Shown one piece after another: positions 9,835 to 20,143 of a DNA stretch of 64,000 bases. The translations under genes and the position numbers were made by a program. Under the pieces are notes generated by a model. The model was not told the DNA's origin, did no database searches, and saw only the letters and a program-made list of their open reading frames with translations. Position 1 is the stretch's first letter. Each line of letters opens with the position of its first letter. Source of the stretch: Bos javanicus (Eukaryota > Chordata > Mammalia > Artiodactyla > Bovidae). The stretch lies in contig NC_083869.1 in the NCBI RefSeq assembly GCF_032452875.1, positions 126,424,001 to 126,488,000 of the forward strand. The letters run 5' to 3'.

Positions 9835-10820
9835 GTGGGGATGGTTTTCAAAGTATGACACAAAACTCAGAAAAATTCAGCTGTGTAAAAAAAAATTTCT
9901 TCAGAGAAAAATCAACATAAATTGAAAAGACATATTTGCAGTTCATATCACAAAGAGAAGGCTAATGTGCCTAATATATTCAGAGCTCCAACAAATTAAT
10001 AAGACCAATAATCCTTTAGAAGGATTAAAAAAAGATAAAAAGGATAAGAAGAGACAATTCAAGGAAAAAGAAATACAAATAGCTTTAAAATTTTTGAGAA
10101 TATATTCAACCTCACTTAAAAGAAATAAATGAAAATTTAAAATACACTAAGAAACCATGTTTCATTAACTAGATTGGCAAACATAAAAAAAATTAATAAC
10201 ATGATATAGGGAAACAAATACTCTTATCATTGCTGGTGGTAGAGATACTGATACAAATTATATTGAAGTCTTTTGGAACCACATCTATCAAACTCACAAA
10301 TGTACTTATCCTTTGACTCAACAATTCCTCTAAATAATTTTACCCTATAGATATATTGCCACACATGTGAAAAGACTTATATATAAAATTATTCATTGCA
10401 GTTTTGTAATAGCAAAAGATTAAAAGCAATCTAAATATTCATCAACAGGAATCACTAGGGGGTTGAATAAATAAATTATGGTATAACAACACAATGCAAC
10501 CACAAGCAAAGTAAGTGGAAGACCTTTTTGTACACCTAAATGGAACGATCTCCAAGATATGCTGAGAAATAGAAAAGCAAGAGACAGAAACTGTGTGTAG
10601 AATGAGCTACCATTTGTGAACTTGTTTAAAAGGAGGGAAAGTGGAAGAAGATATGTATATTTGCTTGTACAAACACAGAATATCTCCAGAAGGATTCCAA
10701 AGAGAATGGAAACATTGGAATGAGGAAGGGAAAGGCTGTGCTGGGGACAAGGTGTGGGAGTGAGACTTTTCACTGTTCACCCTTTTGTGTCTTTATAATT
10801 TTGTACCTAGTGCAACCTAT
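9835..10820 (+). mobile_element. old L1/HAL1-type LINE, ORF2 C-terminal region and 3' UTR
   Basis: Diverged L1 order: 'gctaatgtgcctaatatattcagag', 'ggcaaacataaaaaaaattaat', 'aacaattcctctaaataattt', 'ttgcagttttgtaatagcaaaag', 'gggggttgaataaataaattatgg', and a 3' UTR with 'cttttgtgtctttataattttg'. No reading frame is maintained. Confidence 0.7.
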
Positions 10821-11254
10821 TCAAAAGTTGTTTCTTTTTTTTTTTTTAAGTTTTTTCCAAAGTTTTCCCTGACCTACCTCCCCTCCCAGCTATCCTAATT
10901 CTTTACAGAACCACTCAAAGGGTTTGTCTATTTGCTATCTTTACTTTCTCATCTTTATTTTCTCTCCAATCCATTCAAACCTAGGTTTTATCCCCACCAT
11001 TCTACTGAAGCTGCCTTGTTCAGGTCATTATAACCTGCATTCTCTACCTTCATCTTAGCCTCTCAACACTGTTCAACACTGTTGATTACTCCCTGCTTGA
11101 AGTAATTTCTTTTGTTGACTTCTAGGACACTTCATTCTCCTAGTTTTCTTCTTGCCTCCATGGCCACGCCTCAATCATCTTGGTTGGATCCTCCATGTAA
11201 TTTCTAAAGATTGGCTCTCTCTTTGGCTCTTTTCTACTCTACCCACACTCTGCC

Positions 11255-11284
11255 CTATCAGTCTGATAGCTATCAGTCTGATAG
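11255..11284. repeat. two exact copies of a 15-bp near-palindrome
   Basis: 'ctatcagtctgatag' occurs at 11,255-11,269 and again at 11,270-11,284. Each copy is self-complementary except at the centre. It lies inside the L2 remnant. Confidence 0.9.
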
Positions 11285-11431
11285 CTTAAAATACTACCAT
11301 TCACCACTTGATTTATAATCCAGTCTTGCCTGTCTCCCCAACCTTCCAGTTCATATAGTAAATATACACTTGAAAATTCACTGGATGTCTAGCAGACATC
11401 TCAGATTTAACATATCTAAAATAGAACTCTT

Positions 11432-11519
11432 GGGACTTCCCTGCTGGTCCAGTGGTCAGAGTTGGTGCTTTCACTGCTGGGCCAGGTTCCATCTTCAAGT
11501 TCCTGGCGTGGCCAAAAAA
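11432..11519 (+). mobile_element. short CHR-type SINE with TSD
   Basis: Head 'gggacttccctgctggtcc' followed by a degenerate body and 'gcgtggccaaaaaaa'. TSD 'agaactctt' lies at 11,423-11,431 and 11,520-11,528. Confidence 0.85.
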
Positions 11520-11591
11520 AGAACTCTTAACTTCTCCCTAAAACCTCTATCTACTTCAGTCTCCTCCAACTCAGTAAAAGACTCTTCTTGG

Positions 11592-11843
11592 GGCTTCCCT
11601 GGTGGCCCAGTGGTTAAGAATCTGCCTTGCAATGCAGGGGACACTGGTTCGATCCCAGGTCTGGGATCCTTCCACATGCCATGGGGCAACTAAGCCCATG
11701 TGCCATACAGCCTATGCTCCGAAACAAAAGAAGCCACTGCAACAAAAGTCCAAGCACCCCAACTAGAGAGTGGCCCCCACTCTCAACAAGTGGAGAAAGC
11801 CTGCACACAGCAACAAAGACCCCAGCGCAGCCAAACATAATAA

Positions 11844-11877
<34 letters not shown>
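11592..11877 (+). mobile_element. CHR-type SINE (long form) ending in a CA microsatellite
   Basis: Head with B-box 'ggttcgatccc', CHR body ('ggggcaactaagcccatg', 'aaagaagccactgcaac', 'agagagtggcccccac'), and a tail converted into (AC)n. The target duplication 'aagactcttctt-gg' is seen at about 11,578-11,591 and 11,879-11,891. Confidence 0.9.
11846..11874 (+). repeat. (AC)n microsatellite, 29 bp
   Basis: Uninterrupted AC repeat in the CHR SINE tail. A likely length-variable marker. Confidence 0.97.
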
Positions 11878-12045
11878 GAAGACTCTTCTGGATATTATTC
11901 ACAATTATTCAGGCCCAAAACCTAGGATCATCTCTGATCCCTCTTTTCCTGACACCTATATCCAATGATCAATAAGTTCTTTCAGTTTTACCTTGAAAAT
12001 GTAACACAGATCCACTTGCTCACTTTTCGTCACAAGGAATCTCCT

Positions 12046-12206
12046 TTGAGTCACGTGGGATCTTTTGTTGGCCACGTGAACTGTCTAGCTGAGGTGCACA
12101 GGCTTTACCCCACAGCATGTGGGATCTTCCCAGACCAGGGACTGAACCCACGGTGCCTGCATTACAAGGCAGATTCTTAACCACTGGACCACCAGTGAAG
12201 TCTCCC
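12046..12206 (-). mobile_element. CHR-type SINE, reverse, partial
   Basis: Reverse head: 'gatcttcccagaccaggg', 'aacccacggtgcctgcat', 'ccactggaccaccagtgaag'. Only a short part of the body remains. Host is the L2 copy. Confidence 0.8.
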
Positions 12207-12651
12207 ATTCACTTCTTCTGTCTACAGCTTCTTAGCCTGAGGCATGATCATCTTTCTAGTGTGATGCTCATGGTAATTTAACATTTTTTTGCAACTACTG
12301 ATAATTTAACATTTCTACCTCCCCAAATACAGCATGAGCCTCTCAAAAGTAGGACCCACATCTTAGTTATTTTTGTATTCTGTTATAAAATACAGAGCTT
12401 GGTACATTATAGCTGCTTAATAAACGTTTGTTGAATAAATAAACAATTAGGGGAAATTATGGTGAATGGTAACAAGTAAACCATGACTGAGGTAAATAAC
12501 AGCACCCATATCCAGTGCCTTCTGTCATTTCCTTGCAGTTGTTTGCTAGAAAGGCCATATCTTTATAACGTTTCATACAGTAGACACCCATTAAGTTTTC
12601 CAGCCAGCATTACATTTTCTGTGAACTGCTTTCCCCACCTCCCACCACACT

Positions 12652-12865
12652 GTGGTGGTGGTGGGTTAGTTGCTAAGTCGTGTCTGACTCTTGCGATCCC
12701 ATGGACTGTAGCTCGCCAGGCTCCTCTGTCTATGGGGATTCTCTAGGCAAGAATACTGGAGTGGGTTGCCATTTCCTTCTCCAGGGGATCTTCCCGAACT
12801 AGGAATCAAACCTGGGTCTCTTGCATTGCAGGCAGATTCTTTACCAACTGAGCTATGAGGGAAGC
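12652..12865 (-). mobile_element. Bov-tA SINE, reverse
   Basis: Bov-A body then tRNA head complement, ending 'gagctatgagggaagcc'. TSD 'cccaccacact' (12,641-12,651) against 'cccaccatact' (from 12,866), one mismatch. Confidence 0.93.
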
Positions 12866-12875
12866 CCCACCATAC

Positions 12876-13189
12876 TAAATTCACCGTATGATGGTAGTGG
12901 GGCCACGGTACCATTTTGTGAGATTTTTGAATACCAAAGACACCACAAACTAAATAAAATGTAAGGAAAATCCCCTTGGACAGAAGGTTAATATTATTAA
13001 TGTAAAAATAACTCCTATGAATTAATAACAAAGTGATAAACAGGAAAAAACTGGTCAAAAAATAAGAACAGGCGGTTTATTAAAGATAAAATGCAAATGT
13101 TAAAAAAACAAAACAACAAAAAACAGAAGATGGTCAACTTATAGTCAGAGAAAAACAAAATAGATTTATTTTTTAAAAGTATTATGATT
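12876..13189 (+). mobile_element. old L1-like fragment
   Basis: From about 12,990 the text 'aactcctatgaattaataac', 'ggtcaaaaaataagaacag', 'gatggtcaacttatagtcag' resembles the L1M ORF2 3' region. Identity is low, and 12,876-12,990 is unassigned. Confidence 0.4.
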
Positions 13190-14860
13190 ATTATTTTGAC
13201 CACACTGAGCAGCTCCCTGTGTCATACAGCAAATTCCCACTGGCTATCTATTTTATATTTGGTCATGTGCTTTCTCAATTTGTCCTGTCCTTTCCCTCCC
13301 CTGCTGTGTCAAGTCTGTTCTATCTGTCTATGACTCTACTGCTGCCCTACAAATAGGCTCATCAGTACTCTTTCTAGATTCCATATATATATATGTCAGT
13401 TCAGTTTAGTCGCTCAGCCATGTCCGACTCTTTGCAACCCCATGAATCACAGCACGCCAGGCCTCCCTGTCCATCACCAACTCCTGGAGTTCAAACTCAT
13501 GTCCATTGAGTCGGTGATGCCATCCAGCCATCTCATCCTCTGTCGTCCCCTTCTCCTCCTGCCCCCAATCCCTCCCAGCATCAGAGTCTTTTCCAATGAG
13601 TCAACTCTTTGCATCAGGTGGCCAATGTATTGGAATTTCAGCTTCAGCATCAGTCCTTCCAATGAACACCCAGGACTGATCTCCTTTAGGATGGACTAGT
13701 TCGATCTCCTTGCAGTCCAAGGGACTCTCAAGAGTCTTCTCCAACACCACAGTTCAAAAGCATCAATTCTTGGGCACTCAGCTTTCTTCACAGTCCAACT
13801 CTCAGATCCAGACATGACCACTGGAAAAACCATAGCCTTGACTAGACGGACCTTTGTTGGCAAAGTAATGTCTCTGTTTTAAATATGCTATCTAGGTTGG
13901 TCATAACTTTCCTTTCAAGGAGTAAGCGTCTTTTCATTTCATGGCTGCAATCACCATCTGCAGTGATTTTGGAACCCCCAAAAATAAAGTCTGACACTGT
14001 TTCCACTGTTTCCCTATCTATTTCCCATGAAGTGATGGGACCAGATGCCATGATCTTCGTTTTCTGAATGTTGAGTTTTAAGCCAACTTTTTCACTCTCC
14101 TCTTTCACTTTCATCCAGAGGCTTTTTAGTTCCTCTTCACTTTCTGCCATAAGGGTGGTGTCATCTGCATATCTGAGGTTATTGATATTTCTCCCGGCAA
14201 TCTTGATTCCAGCTTGTGCTTCTTCCAGCCCGTTGTTTCTCATGATGTACTCTGCATGTAAGTTGAATAAGCAGGGTGACAATATACAGCCTTGATGTAC
14301 TTACTCCTTTTCCTATTTGGAACCAGTCTGTTGTTCCATGTCCAGTTCTAACTGTTGCTTCCTGACCTGCATACAAATTTCTCAAGAGGCAGATCAGGTG
14401 GTCTGGTATTCCCATCTCTTTCAGAATTTTCCACAGTTTATTGTGATCCACACAGTCAAAGGCTTTGGCATAGTCATATATATGTGTATTAATATACAAT
14501 ATTTGTTTCTCTCTTTCTGACTTAATTCACTCTGTATAACAGGGTCTAGGTTCATCCACCTCACTAGAACGGACTCAAATTCATTCCTTTTAATGGCTGA
14601 GCAATATTCCACTGTATATATGTACCACAACTTCTTTATCCATTCATCTGTCTATGGACATCTAGGTTGCTTCCATGTTCTGGCTCTTGTAAATAGTGCT
14701 ACAATGAACATTGTGGTACATGTGTCTTCTAGAATTGTGGTTTTCTCAGGGTATATGCCCAGTAGTGGGATTGCTGGGTCATATAGCAGCTTTATTCTTA
14801 GTTTTTAAAGAAATCTCCATACCATTCTCCATAGTGGCTGTATCAATTTACATTCCCATT
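13190..14860 (-). mobile_element. ruminant L1 3' portion, reverse, split by BovB
   Basis: 13,190-13,396 and 14,486-14,860 are reverse L1 3' UTR and ORF2 end: 'ggctatctattttatatttgg', 'ctgccctacaaataggctc', then 'tgagcaatattccactgtatatatg', 'gtttctcagggtatatgcc' and 'ccataccattctccatagtggc'. Removing 13,397-14,475 joins them cleanly. Confidence 0.88.
13397..14475 (-). mobile_element. BovB LINE (RTE clade), 5'-truncated, reverse
   Basis: Read from the 3' end ('cagttcagtttagtcgctcag') into the RT domain complement. The TSD 'atatatatgt' lies at 13,387-13,396 and 14,476-14,485. The minus frame still encodes the YADD box, but a small deletion after the G-K-G-V motif (near 14,290) shifts the frame, so the copy is dead. 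Truncation lies in the sequence coding for the D-Y-A-K-A-F-D motif. Confidence 0.96.
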
Positions 14861-15205
14861 AACAGCGTAAGAGAGTTCCCTTTTCTCCCCTTTCTTGTCA
14901 TATCCAAAATATTGTTGCCAAATCCAGTGACATGAAATTTTTCCTCTACTTTTTTCTCCTGAGAGTTTTATAGTTTTAGTTCTTTCATTTAGGTCTTTGA
15001 TCCATTTTAAGTTAATTTTTGTATATGTTATTAGGTAAGAGTCTGTTGCACAAGGGTATCCAGTTTCCCCAAAACTCTTTGTTGAAAAGACCATTTTCTC
15101 CATTGAAAGATCTTGACATCCTTATTGAAAACTGTTTGAACATCTATGCAAAGATTTATTTCTGGACTCTATTCTATTCCATTGGTCATGTTTTTCTTTA
15201 TGGAA
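14861..15205 (-). mobile_element. older L1 ORF2 segment, reverse
   Basis: Reverse L1 ORF2: 'gatccattttaagttaattttt', 'ggtatccagtttccccaaaac', 'tttgttgaaaagaccattttc', 'gatttatttctggactctattc'. It may be part of the preceding L1 or a separate older copy. Confidence 0.75.
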
Positions 15206-15217
15206 AATAGACTTTTA

Positions 15218-15304
15218 TTGACTTTCCTGGAAGTCCATAAAACTCAGATCTCACATGCTGCATGGCGAAGCAAAAAAAAAAAAAAACCAACTATAAAAAC
15301 AAAA
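15218..15304 (+). mobile_element. short CHR-type SINE, degenerate
   Basis: Reduced head ('gactttcctggaagtcc') then 'tcacatgctgcatggcgaagc' and A-runs. TSD 'aaaatagactttta' at 15,204-15,217 and 15,305-15,318 is exact. Confidence 0.8.
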
Positions 15305-15318
15305 AAAATAGACTTTTA

Positions 15319-15612
15319 ATATACTATTTTTAACTCTTCAGATTGGTAATATATCAAAACATTGATAGCATTCAGTACTGGAAAGAATATGGGGAGATGA
15401 GAACTCTCATACATTGCTGGGGGAAATAACAAGTTGGGAAAGTAATGTGGCAGGATCTTTTAAAATGTAATATATCCTTTTAACACAGTATATGGGATCT
15501 TTTTTTATAGAAATAAAAATGCCAGTACATAAAAATGCCAGTACCTATGTGTACAAAGATACTTATTGTGGCATCAGTTGTAGTGGGAAGAGGTCAAATT
15601 GGAAAATAGTCA
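15319..15612 (+). mobile_element. old L1 fragment
   Basis: 'gagaactctcatacattgctgg' and 'cctatgtgtacaaagatacttattgtggcatc' (partial quotes) match the ORF2 C-terminal region of old L1 copies. It carries a short tandem duplication of 'aaaaatgccagtac' near 15,525. Confidence 0.65.
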
Positions 15613-16036
15613 GGTAGCTTTCTCTCCATGCATCTTTGTTTCCCTGGGGTCACATGCTTTCTCTTCTCTCTTTCTCTCTGTATGTCTTCTTGGACTTACA
15701 GGACCATCAAGGTCACCAGACTTGAATCTCTCTGATCCTACAAATTTAAGTGCTCACCATGTCTTAGTCTAGAGTTTCTACTTTGTTCATTTACAAATCT
15801 GCTAATGTCACTTTTTATAGTTTCTAGTTCTCTGCCAAATTGTTCAAGTATAACTTGTTATCTCCTAGAACATAGTAAACAGAGTTGTTTTATAGTGTCT
15901 GCCCACTGATTGTAACATCAGAGTTCCTTTGGGTCTGTTTCTATTATCTATCATTTCTCTCCTTCCTCATAGTATCTATTCTCCTCATGTGCCTGGTTAT
16001 CTTTGTGCTGGCCACTGTATTTGAAAAAAAAAAAAA
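15613..16036. other. unassigned, possibly an ancient repeat
   Basis: Pyrimidine-rich text with 'cctcatgtgcctggttatc' suggests an old repeat, but I cannot name the family. No exon seen. Confidence 0.35.
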
Positions 16037-16141
16037 ATTGGGAATTCCCTGGTGATTCAATGGTTAGGACTCTATGCCATGCTTCTACTGTAGGGGGCAT
16101 TGGCCAGGGGCACAGATTTAATCCCTGATAGAGGAATTAAG

Positions 16142-16339
16142 GGGCTTCTCTTGTGGCTCAGCTGGTAAAGAATCTGCCTGCAATGTGAGAGACTTAGGTT
16201 CGATCCCTCAGTTGGGAAGATCCCCTGGAGAAGGAAATGGCAATCCACTCCAGTATTCTGGCTTAGAGAATTCCATGGACTGTATAGTCCACAGGGTCAC
16301 AAAGAGGCAGACATGACTGAGTGACTTTCACTTCACTTC
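16142..16339 (+). mobile_element. Bov-tA SINE, first of a tandem pair
   Basis: Complete head ('cttctcttgtggctcagc', B-box 'ggttcgatccc') and Bov-A body. Flanked by 'agaggaattaag' (16,130-16,141) and 'aggggaattaag' (16,340-16,351). Confidence 0.93.
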
Positions 16340-16570
16340 AGGGGAATTAAGGGGCTTCCCTGAACAAAGCTAGTGGAGGTGATGGAATTCCAGTTGAGCT
16401 ATTTCAAATCCTGAAAGATGATGCTGTGAAAGTGCTGCACTCAACATGCCAGCAAATTTGGAAAACTCAGCAGTGGCCACAAGACTGGAAAAGGTCAGTT
16501 TTCATTCCAATCCCAAAGAAAGGCAATGCCAAAGAATGCTCAAACTACCGCACAATTGCACTCATCTCAC

Positions 16571-16829
16571 ACCCCACTCCAGTACTCTTGCCTGGAAAAT
16601 CCCACGGACAGCGGAGCCTGGTAGGCTGCAGTCCATGGGGTCGCTAAGAGTCGGACATGACTGAGCAACTTCACTTTCACTTTTCACTTTCATGCATTGG
16701 AGAAGGAAATGGCAACCCACTCCAGTGTTCTTGCCTGGAGAATCCCAGGGACGGCGGGGCCTAGTGGGCTGCCGTCTATGGGGTCGCACAGAGTCGGACA
16801 CGACTGAAGCAACTTAGCAGCAGCAGCAC
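16571..16829 (+). mobile_element. BOV-A2 SINE inside BovB, slightly 5'-truncated
   Basis: Starts at 'accccactccagtactc' (about 15 bp of the consensus start missing), both units present, AGC tail. BovB resumes with 'atgctagtaaagtaatgc'. Apart from a 'cac' overlap there is no clear TSD. Confidence 0.93.
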
Positions 16830-16843
16830 ATGCTAGTAAAGTA

Positions 16844-17623
16844 ATGCTCAAAATTGTCCAAGCCAGGCTTCAGCAATATGTGAACCATGAACTTCCAGAT
16901 GTTCAAGCTGGTTTTAGAAAAGGCAGAGGAACCAGAGGTCAAATTGCCAACATCCGCTGGATCATGGAAAAAGCAAGAGAGTTCCAGAAAAACATCTATT
17001 TCTGCTTTATTGACTATGCCAAAGCCTTTGACTGTGTGGATCACAATCAACTGTGGAAAATTATGAAAGAGATGGGAATACCAGACCACCTGACCTGCCT
17101 CTTGAGAAATTTGTATGTAGGTCAGGAAGCAACAGTTAGAACTGGACATGGAACAACAGACTGGTTCCAAATAGGAAAAGGAGTACGTCAAGGCTGTATA
17201 TTGTCACCCTGCTTATTTAACTTCTATGCAGAGTACATCATGAGAAACGCTGGGTTGGAAGAAGCACAAGCTGGAATCAAGATTGCTGGGAGAAATATCA
17301 ATAACCTCAGATATGCAGATGACACCACCCTTATGGCAGAAAGTGAAGAGGAACTAAAAAACCTCTTGATGAAGGTGAAAGAAGAGAGTGAAAAAGTTGG
17401 CTTAAAACTCAACATTCAGAAAACGAAGATCATGGCATCTGGTCCCATCACTTCATGGGAAATAGATGGGGAAACAGTGGAAACAGTGTCAGACTTTATT
17501 TTTTGGGGCTCCAAAATCACTGCAGATGGTGACTGCAGCCATGAAATTAAAAGACGCTTACTCCTTGGAAAAAAAAAAAAAAAAGACGCTTACTCCTTGG
17601 AAGAAAAGTTATGTCCAACCTAG
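16844..17623 (+). pseudogene. BovB reverse-transcriptase fragment (259 codons)
   Basis: This open frame covers the palm region of an RTE-clade reverse transcriptase, which copies LINE RNA into DNA at the target site. Visible motifs: F-I-D-Y-A-K-A-F-D (residues 55-63; motif A with catalytic Asp), G-V-R-Q-G-C-I-L-S-P (113-122), and the Y-A-D-D box (157-160, bases 17,312-17,323). It ends at the local duplication and poly-A run near 17,570-17,600; the downstream C-terminal region (M-Y-G-C-E-S-W) continues in another frame from 17,611. The Met at 16,844 is internal to the LINE, not a real start. Classified as pseudogene because the N-terminal endonuclease is missing and the frame is broken. Confidence 0.93.
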
Positions 17624-18540
17624 ATAGCATATTCAAAAGCAGAGATATTACTTTGCCAACAAAGGTCCGTCTAGATGAGGCTATGGTTTTTCCAGTTGTC
17701 ATGTATGGATGTGAGAGTTGGACTGTGAAGAAAGCTGAGCGCCCAAGAATTGATGCTTTTGAACTGTGGTGTTGGAGAAGACTCTTGAGAGTCCCTTGGA
17801 CTGCAAGGAGATCCAACCAGTCCATCCTAAAGGAGATCAGTCCTGGGATTTCTTTGGAAGGAATGAGGCTAAAGCTGAAACTCCAGTACTTTGGCCACCT
17901 CATGCGAACAGTTGACTCATTGGAAAAGACTCATGCTGGGAGGGATTGGGGGCAGGAGGAGAAGGGAACAACGGAGGATGAGATGGTTGGATGGCATCAC
18001 TGACTCGATGGACGTGAGTCTGAGTGAACTCCAGGAGTTGGTGATGGACAGAGAGGCCTGGCGTGCTGCGATTCATGGGGTCGCAAAGAGTCGGACATGA
18101 CTGGGTGACTGAACTGAACTGAACTGAACTGGCGGCTCAGATGGTAGAGAATCCACCTGCAATTTGGGATACCTAAGTTCAATCCTGGGGTTGAGAAGAT
18201 CCCCTGGAGGAGGGCATGGCAACCCATTCCAGTACTCTTGCATGGAGAATCTCCATGGACAGAAGAGCCTGGCGGGGTACAGTCTATGGGAATCACAAAG
18301 AGTTGGACATGACTGATCAACTAAGCACAGCAGTGTAGCACAGGGGAATTAAGACTCCACATGCTATGCAGCAACCCCCCCAAAAAATGATGATATTTTC
18401 CTCCAAAGAGGATTATTTACTGTTCTCTAAATATATGCTCTTATGTTACATTCCTGTGCTTTTTCATATGCTATCCCTTAGTCAGGATTTCATCCCCTCC
18501 TATTCTAGTAAACAAACTACCATTTCTTTTCAAGTATCTC

Positions 18541-18855
18541 AACAGTCCCTTGGACAGCAAGGAGATCAACCAGTCAATCCTGAAGGAAATCAACCATGAA
18601 TATTCATTGGAATATGCTGAAACTGAAGCTCCAATACTTTGGCCACCTGATGCGAAGAACTGACTCATTGGAAAAGACCCTGATGCTGGGAGATTGAAGG
18701 CAGGAGGAGAAGGGGAGGACAGAGGATGAGATGGCTGGATGGCATCACCGACTCGATGGACATGAGTTTGAGAAAACTGAGGGAGATAGTGAAGGACAAG
18801 GAAGCCTGGTGTGCTATAATTCATGGGATTGCAGAGTCTTAGTGACTGAACAACA
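18541..18855 (+). mobile_element. BovB 3' end, older copy
   Basis: From 'cagtcccttggacagcaagg' to 'gtgactgaacaacag', without the later 'gaact' repeats, which suggests an older BovB subfamily. Strongly 5'-truncated. Confidence 0.9.
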
Positions 18856-20143
18856 GATTGTTGCCTCATCTCAAAAACAAGAAAAAAAAATAAACAAAAG
18901 TGCAAAGACAGACATTCCTTCGTCGGTATGCTCTTTGTAATGTGCAGAACCTTTTCAGAGCAATTTTTCTATCCTTCAAGATAGGAATTATTTTTTCACT
19001 TATGTGTCTTTGGATTCTATGTCTTCTATGAAAATTAAAGAATGAGGAATCTAAGCAATTACTACAAATTCAGAGCATTCCTCAGGGATTCCCGTATCAA
19101 CCAATGCAACCAATTTCACTCCAAGGGAGAAATGGCAAAATGTTTTGAGAACTAAGGACCAATCTTTGGCAGATATTTTTAAGAAAGATAAGGAGGACAG
19201 GGAGGCCAAACAGGCTTTCAAGCACCAATCACCTTCATCTTCATCAAGAAACCATCTTCATCATTCAACCATATTCCCCAAGAAGAAGAGAGTAGGAAGA
19301 AAACACACAGAACACTAATAGTAGCTCTTTGAGGAGGAATAAAAAGAGAGGTTGAAGTATGACCAATTATACAAAGCAGGAAGGAGGAAAGAAAAAAATA
19401 TCATTAAAAGTTGCTTCAACTCTAATGAGAAGACATCTACTGTGTTTAGAAAAGTATCTGTAGCCCAAGACCAAAGAAGAAACAAAATAAAAATAATAAA
19501 ATTTTACCCAAAAATTGAATCATCAAGTAGATTAACTAGTTTTTTTTTTCCCCTAAAATATGCTTATTTAATAACAGTGTGAAACTTCTGGTATTCCATA
19601 GGTACTGATAACTTGAGCCACTTCTTTGATCTTTTGAAAGCCTTCATTTCAATAGTTGTGGCTTCCAGGCCTCAGAATCATTAGTGAAATGATGGCTTTA
19701 ATATAATTTCCTAAGGTCTGCATGGGAATTTTCAGTCTATTATGTTCAAGAATCTAACCTTCTCCACTCCAATAATTTTATTTCTGTATACAGAAGGAAA
19801 AAAAAATTAAGTTGGGGAAGGACTAAAGAAAAGACAGAGTAGACCAGGCTGTTTCAGTAAATGCTTGTGAATGAACTAATGGCTATGGAAGAAGAGTTAG
19901 GAAGGAAAACAGGCTTGGGGCAAGTGCTGATCACGTCTTGAGCACACTGATTCTTAAAGAACACTGGCTACTTATGTAATACTTTTGCCGAAAATGTTTA
20001 ACTTTAATCATAAAGAAATAATCTGATTAATCCAATTGAGACCTTACCTCTCCAAAAATGGCAATGTCATGAAGTAAAAAAAAAAAAAAAAAGGGTGGGG
20101 AATTGTTCTAGAATAAAGGGAACTAAAGAAATGAAAAATGCTC
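18856..20143. other. unassigned AT-rich interval
   Basis: No repeat family named apart from an L2-like end near 19,850-19,880 ('cagtaaatgcttgtgaatg'). It holds an 87-codon Met-less open frame (19,055-19,318, plus strand), described in the findings. T and A homopolymers occur near 19,540 and 20,070. Confidence 0.4.

Larger units (their letters stand above)
10850..12445 (+). mobile_element. L2 LINE (CR1 clade), RT C-terminus to 3' end, split by three SINEs
   Basis: One frame near 11,385-11,435 still reads W-M-S-S-R-H-L-R-F-N-I-S-K-I-E-L-L, which fits the region after the YADD box in CR1/L2 reverse transcriptases. Downstream pieces follow L2 3' UTR order: 'cctaaaacctctatctac', 'gatcatctctgatccctc', 'ccttgaaaatgtaacacagatcc', ending 'ttaataaacgtttgttgaata'. 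CHR SINEs interrupt it at 11,432, 11,592 and 12,046. Confidence 0.78.
16363..18130 (+). mobile_element. BovB LINE (RTE clade), 5'-truncated
   Basis: About 1.5 kb of BovB (full length about 3.2 kb), running from upstream of the RT core to the 3' end with four 'gaact' repeats. A BOV-A2 is inserted at 16,571-16,829. A 20-bp word 'aaaagacgcttactccttgg' is duplicated at 17,549-17,568 and 17,581-17,600 around a 16-A run, shifting the frame. The apurinic endonuclease domain is absent, so the copy cannot be autonomous. Confidence 0.97.
16352..18341 (+). mobile_element. Bov-tA SINE, second of the pair, split by BovB
   Basis: Only 'gggcttccctg' (16,352-16,362) lies left of the BovB. The rest (head from 'gcggctcagatggtagag', body) is at 18,131-18,341. 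The third copy of the target word 'aggggaattaag' follows at 18,342-18,353. So a second SINE used the same site, then received a LINE. Confidence 0.88.
16037..18390 (+). mobile_element. short CHR SINE split by nested Bov-tA and BovB insertions
   Basis: The 5' half lies at 16,037-16,129 ('gggaattccctggtgattc' ... 'aatccctgatag') and the 3' end at 18,354-18,390 ('actccacatgctatgcagc' plus A-run). Between them are two Bov-tA copies, a BovB and a BOV-A2. The target word 'agaggaattaag' or 'aggggaattaag' occurs three times (16,130; 16,340; 18,342). Confidence 0.85.

Noticed and set aside
10420..10773. 117-codon minus-strand frame
   Set aside because: It is antisense to the old L1 remnant at 9,835-10,820 and has only low-complexity Leu/Ser-rich content.
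13015..15210. Hydrophobic short open frames in and around the reverse L1
   Set aside because: T-rich reverse strands of L1 give Phe/Leu/Ile-rich translations that mimic membrane segments. They lie on the antisense strand of the LINE.
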